Assembly: GCA_003153575.1 (NCBI GenBank) | Contig: PLZW01000035.1 | Location: 78,173-142,172 of the forward strand | Direction of reading: 5' to 3' | Length of the DNA: 64,000 nucleotides | Origin: Acidimicrobiaceae bacterium | GTDB taxonomy: Bacteria > Actinomycetota > Acidimicrobiia > Acidimicrobiales > RAAP-2 | Part shown: one piece after another, positions 61,333 through 64,000 of the stretch | Position numbering within the stretch: position 1 is the first letter of the stretch | How the letters are laid out: each line of letters opens with the position of its first letter | Program-made: the position numbers and the translations under genes | Notes under the pieces: generated by a model | What the model saw: the letters and a program-made list of their open reading frames with translations, nothing else | What the model was told of the DNA's origin: nothing | The model's database searches: none

Positions 61333-63372
61333 TCAGGTGGCGGCGATCCCCACGACCGGCTTGTTGAGCATGATGCCGCCGGCCGAGCCGTAGTAGGTGC
61401 CTCCGTAGTTGAAGACACCGCCGTCAGAGGCAGTCAGCAGGTAGGCGGACGTGCCGCTACCCACGATCCCCACGACCGGCTTGTTGAGCGGCGCTCCGCC
61501 GGCGGAGCCTGCGAAGGTCGCATCCCCCTCGTTGAACACCCCACCGTCGGCGGCGGTCATCCAGTAGCCCTTGCCGGTCGAGGTCGCCGAGATGCCGACC
61601 ACCGGGGCATTGAGCGGATTGGCGCCCTGCGAGCCGGCGAAGGGTGCATCGCCGAAGGCGAAGATCCCGCCGTCCGCGGCGGTCAGCCAGTAGCCGCCAC
61701 CGTTCGGGGTCGTCGCGATCCCGACCACCGGCTTGTTGATGTGGGTGCCACCCATGGAGCCGAAGAACTGGGCATCACCGAAGGCGAAGACGCCACCGTC
61801 AGCGGCGACCAGCCAGTAGCCGAACCCATCAGGGGTCGAGGCCATCCCGACGACCGGCGAGTTCAACGTCTGGGCCCCGGTGGAGCCGTAGAACTGGGCA
61901 TTCCCGTAGGCGAACACGCCACCGTCAGCGGCGACCAGCCAGTAGCCGGCACCGTCCGGTGTGCTGGCGATCCCTACCACCGGCTTATTGAGCGGCGATC
62001 CGCCGGCGGATCCGTTGAACGGCGCGCTCCCGTAGGCGAACACGCCGCCGTCAGCTGCGGCCAGCAAGTACCCGGCGAGGTAGCTGAACCTGTCCTGCTG
62101 GCTGATCGTCGACGTCTTGCCGCCGGCGGTCACGGTCACGTCCACCACGCCGGTGCCGGGGGGCGCCGTCGCCGTGATCGAGGTGGCCGTGTTGGCCGTG
62201 GTGGCGGCGGCGGTGGTTCCGAAGTGGACCGCAGTCGCTCCGGTCAGCTGCAGGCCGGTGATGGTGACCGAGGTGCCGCCAGCCGGTGGGCCGACGCTCG
62301 GGCTGATGCCGGTCACGATCGGGCCGGCCGTGTACGTGAACTTGTCGACGCCGTTGGGAGGCGAACCGCTGAGGGCCGTGGTCACCTGGACATCGACCGG
62401 TCCCGCAGACCCGGCAGGGGCGGTGGCGAGGAGAGAGTCAGACGTCAGCGGGATCACGTTGGCTGCCGGCTTGCCACCGAAGGTGACGCTGGTCGGGTTG
62501 TCGAGAAACTGCCCGATCACCTTGACCTGCGTCCCACCGGCCAACGGGCCGGAGTTCGGAAGCACCGCGCTCACCGATGCGGTACCGGCGATTGAGGTAC
62601 TAGCCAGCGTAGGCGGCGGGTTGAGCAGGGCCATCGAAGACGTGAAGGTGGGTGGAATCGGGGCGTTGGACGGGTAGCCGAGCACGGTGACCGCACCGAG
62701 CGTGATGTCGCTCGTCGTCTTGAACTCCGTCTGGGTCCAGTTAGCCGTGGTGCCACCGGTCGTCCCCTTGAGGGTGACGGTGAGCCCGGGGGTCGTGAGG
62801 GAGCCCCCGGCCGCGAACTTCAAGCCAGCCTGCGTGCCGGCCTCGAGGTACGGCGCCGGCGTATGCCCGAGGAAGTTGTTCGGGAAGCCGAGGTTCGTCG
62901 GGTCTGCCGTGCAGCCCGGCGTTGTGGTCGTGGGACAGTACTTGACCGTCAGCGGCGAGGTCGTGGCCGTTCCGCCGACCGGGGTGAAGGACACCGGGCC
63001 GCTTGCCACGGCACTGACGAAGGTGGTGCCTGCTGGGATCGGGTAGTAGTTGAAGGTGTCATGGATGTCGAGCAGGGTGAACCCGGAACTCGTCGTGGGC
63101 ACGACCGTCGTGGTCGGTGCGCTGTGGAACGTGAAGTTGCTCCCCTGACTGACTGATGCAGCGGAGGCCGACCAGTTCGAGGAGATCACCACTCCCGTGT
63201 AGCCGAGCGACCCGCCGAAGAGGGGGATTCGGAACGCGAATTCCTGATTTACCGCCGCGGCCGAGGCCGGCGTGGCGGTCACCAGGGCCGTTGCTCCCAT
63301 GCCTACCATGCCAAGCAGCGCGGCCACCCCTACCGTCGCCATTCGTGCTGCCGTTGATCTTGATGTACGCAT
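61333..63372 (-). CDS. Secreted TIG-domain protein with six 42-residue repeats
   Basis: A 679-residue exported protein. The signal peptide ends near residue 38 (ATPASAAA). An N-terminal beta-rich region (about 40-255) has no family I recognise. Two IPT/TIG immunoglobulin-like domains follow (about 270-355, PNSGPLAGGTQVKV, and 358-440, PSVGPPAGGTSVTITG), then six tandem repeats of the GYWLVAADGGVFAFGDA type ending NKPVVGIAAT at the C-terminus. These repeats resemble a beta-propeller or solenoid and are common in acidimicrobial surface proteins as I know them. GGGGAG precedes the ATG. A surface or adhesion role is inferred. Confidence 0.85.
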   Translation of the reverse strand: MRTSRSTAARMATVGVAALLGMVGMGATALVTATPASAAAVNQEFAFRIPLFGGSLGYTGVVISSNWSASAASVSQGSNFTFHSAPTTTVVPTTSSGFTLLDIHDTFNYYPIPAGTTFVSAVASGPVSFTPVGGTATTSPLTVKYCPTTTTPGCTADPTNLGFPNNFLGHTPAPYLEAGTQAGLKFAAGGSLTTPGLTVTLKGTTGGTTANWTQTEFKTTSDITLGAVTVLGYPSNAPIPPTFTSSMALLNPPPTLASTSIAGTASVSAVLPNSGPLAGGTQVKVIGQFLDNPTSVTFGGKPAANVIPLTSDSLLATAPAGSAGPVDVQVTTALSGSPPNGVDKFTYTAGPIVTGISPSVGPPAGGTSVTITGLQLTGATAVHFGTTAAATTANTATSITATAPPGTGVVDVTVTAGGKTSTISQQDRFSYLAGYLLAAADGGVFAYGSAPFNGSAGGSPLNKPVVGIASTPDGAGYWLVAADGGVFAYGNAQFYGSTGAQTLNSPVVGMASTPDGFGYWLVAADGGVFAFGDAQFFGSMGGTHINKPVVGIATTPNGGGYWLTAADGGIFAFGDAPFAGSQGANPLNAPVVGISATSTGKGYWMTAADGGVFNEGDATFAGSAGGAPLNKPVVGIVGSGTSAYLLTASDGGVFNYGGTYYGSAGGIMLNKPVVGIAAT
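61336..62078 (-). repeat. Six tandem 126-bp coding repeats
   Basis: Each unit encodes about 42 residues with the core AADGGVFAFGDA, a GS(x)G turn and LNKPVVGI. The first and last units are the most divergent. DNA identity between units is moderate, so recent slippage is not obvious. Confidence 0.8.
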
Positions 63373-63646
63373 GTAGAGCTCTCCCCTTTGGTTCACATTT
63401 CGTGGTCCACCGGACATTCGTCCGAGGCCGTTGCTTATAGGTCGCCTACCTCCACAGCGTCTCGCGTAGACAGCTTCCCGGCTCGCGAATCCGACTGCGC
63501 GGCATCATCGGAAGTGGATCGTTCCACCCAGAGGTGGCGTGGGTCCCCCCCAACGTGCTGAGGAAGCATCGGCGGTGGGCGGGCGGGTGTCAAGCACCTT
63601 CGCAAAGGGCGACCGGACGAGCACTGTGCGTGGCAAAATCGCTCGG

Positions 63647-64000
63647 TCAGGCCTCCTTGACGGCGGCCACCAGCTTGGCCAGGGTGTCCTTGGCGTCCCC
63701 GAACAGCAACGTTGTCTTCTCGTCGAAGAGCAGGTCGTTGTCGATGCCGGCGAACCCCGGCCGCATCGAGCGCTTGAGGAAGATGACGGCGGCGGCCTCG
63801 TCGGCATTGATGATGGGCATGCCGTAGATGGGGCTGCCCGGCGTGTTCTTGGCGGCCGGATTCACAGTGTCGTTGGCCCCGACTACGAGCGCGACGTCGG
63901 CCGTCGCCATCTCGGGATTGGCCTCGTCCATCTCCTTCAGCTCGTCGTAGGGCACGTTGGCCTCGGCCAGGAGGACGTTCATGTGGCCGGGCATGCGGCC
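63647..64000 (-). CDS. pntB: NAD(P) transhydrogenase beta subunit, C-terminal end only
   Basis: The last 117 residues of PntB, the membrane subunit carrying the NADP(H)-binding domain III; the start lies beyond the window. GRMPGHMNVLLAEANVPYDEL, DVALVVGANDTVNPAA, GMPIINADEAAAVIFLKRSM and GYAGIDN-like PGFAGIDNDLLF are hallmark domain III motifs. The enzyme couples proton entry to NADPH formation. No gene follows it within 270 nt on this strand. Confidence 0.94.
   Translation of the reverse strand, partial: GRMPGHMNVLLAEANVPYDELKEMDEANPEMATADVALVVGANDTVNPAAKNTPGSPIYGMPIINADEAAAVIFLKRSMRPGFAGIDNDLLFDEKTTLLFGDAKDTLAKLVAAVKEA

Overview
The window is GC-rich, densely packed DNA with actinobacterial character. 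Genes overlap by 4 nt (ATGA/GTGA), many transcripts look leaderless (a TANNNT box 6-9 nt before the start codon), and the gene content is actinobacterial: class E sortase fold, DrrAB exporter, rifampin phosphotransferase, mycothiol-type DinB protein. The cell-surface protein with 42-residue GYWLVAADGG repeats and the general layout suggest an acidimicrobial (Acidimicrobiia-like) actinobacterium. That placement is inference. No rRNA, CRISPR array, integrase or insertion sequence was seen; there is one tRNA.

Left part (1-8.4 kb): glyA (cut by the window edge) and rpiB, a thiolase-like protein, a flippase-like membrane protein, a serine hydrolase, then greA-leuC-leuD. From 8.7 to 15.4 kb, all on the plus strand, is an envelope redox cluster: a b-type-cytochrome-like membrane protein, an OmpR-type regulator and kinase, a small anchored protein, ApbE flavin transferase, a ferric-reductase-like membrane protein with an extracytoplasmic domain, a NuoF-like flavin/Fe-S protein and a 3Fe-4S ferredoxin. 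The last five overlap by 4 nt, so they look like one translationally coupled machine moving electrons from the cytoplasm to the outside.

From 15.5 to 25.5 kb (minus strand) lies a phosphate-uptake (pst) operon behind a Pho-box promoter. It is unusual: PstS and a second, much larger binding-protein-like product both end in a C-terminal membrane anchor, and the next gene is a sortase-fold protein that has lost its catalytic His and Cys. A third binding-protein-like gene follows.

From 25.7 to 38 kb are amino-acid genes: serA, an aspartate-type aminotransferase divergent from serC, ilvC-ilvN-ilvB with a complete ribosome-mediated attenuator (leader peptide ending LVLV plus terminator hairpin), and ilvD. 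From 38 to 52.3 kb come accessory enzymes, an ArsR/AHSA1 pair, a NatAB-like ABC exporter, a head-to-head pair of truncated genes (a deletion scar), and a two-thiolase plus DUF35 cluster whose thiolases lack the usual Cys nucleophile.

From 52.4 to 57.6 kb is a drug-resistance block: rifampin phosphotransferase behind a rifamycin-associated element, then a MarR-type regulator with a large AT-rich operator and a DrrAB-type exporter. It sits beside tRNA-Ala(CGC). The right end holds a membrane-anchored GH18 protein, a PIN/TRAM membrane protein with a missing acidic residue, a TIG plus repeat surface protein and the 3' end of pntB.
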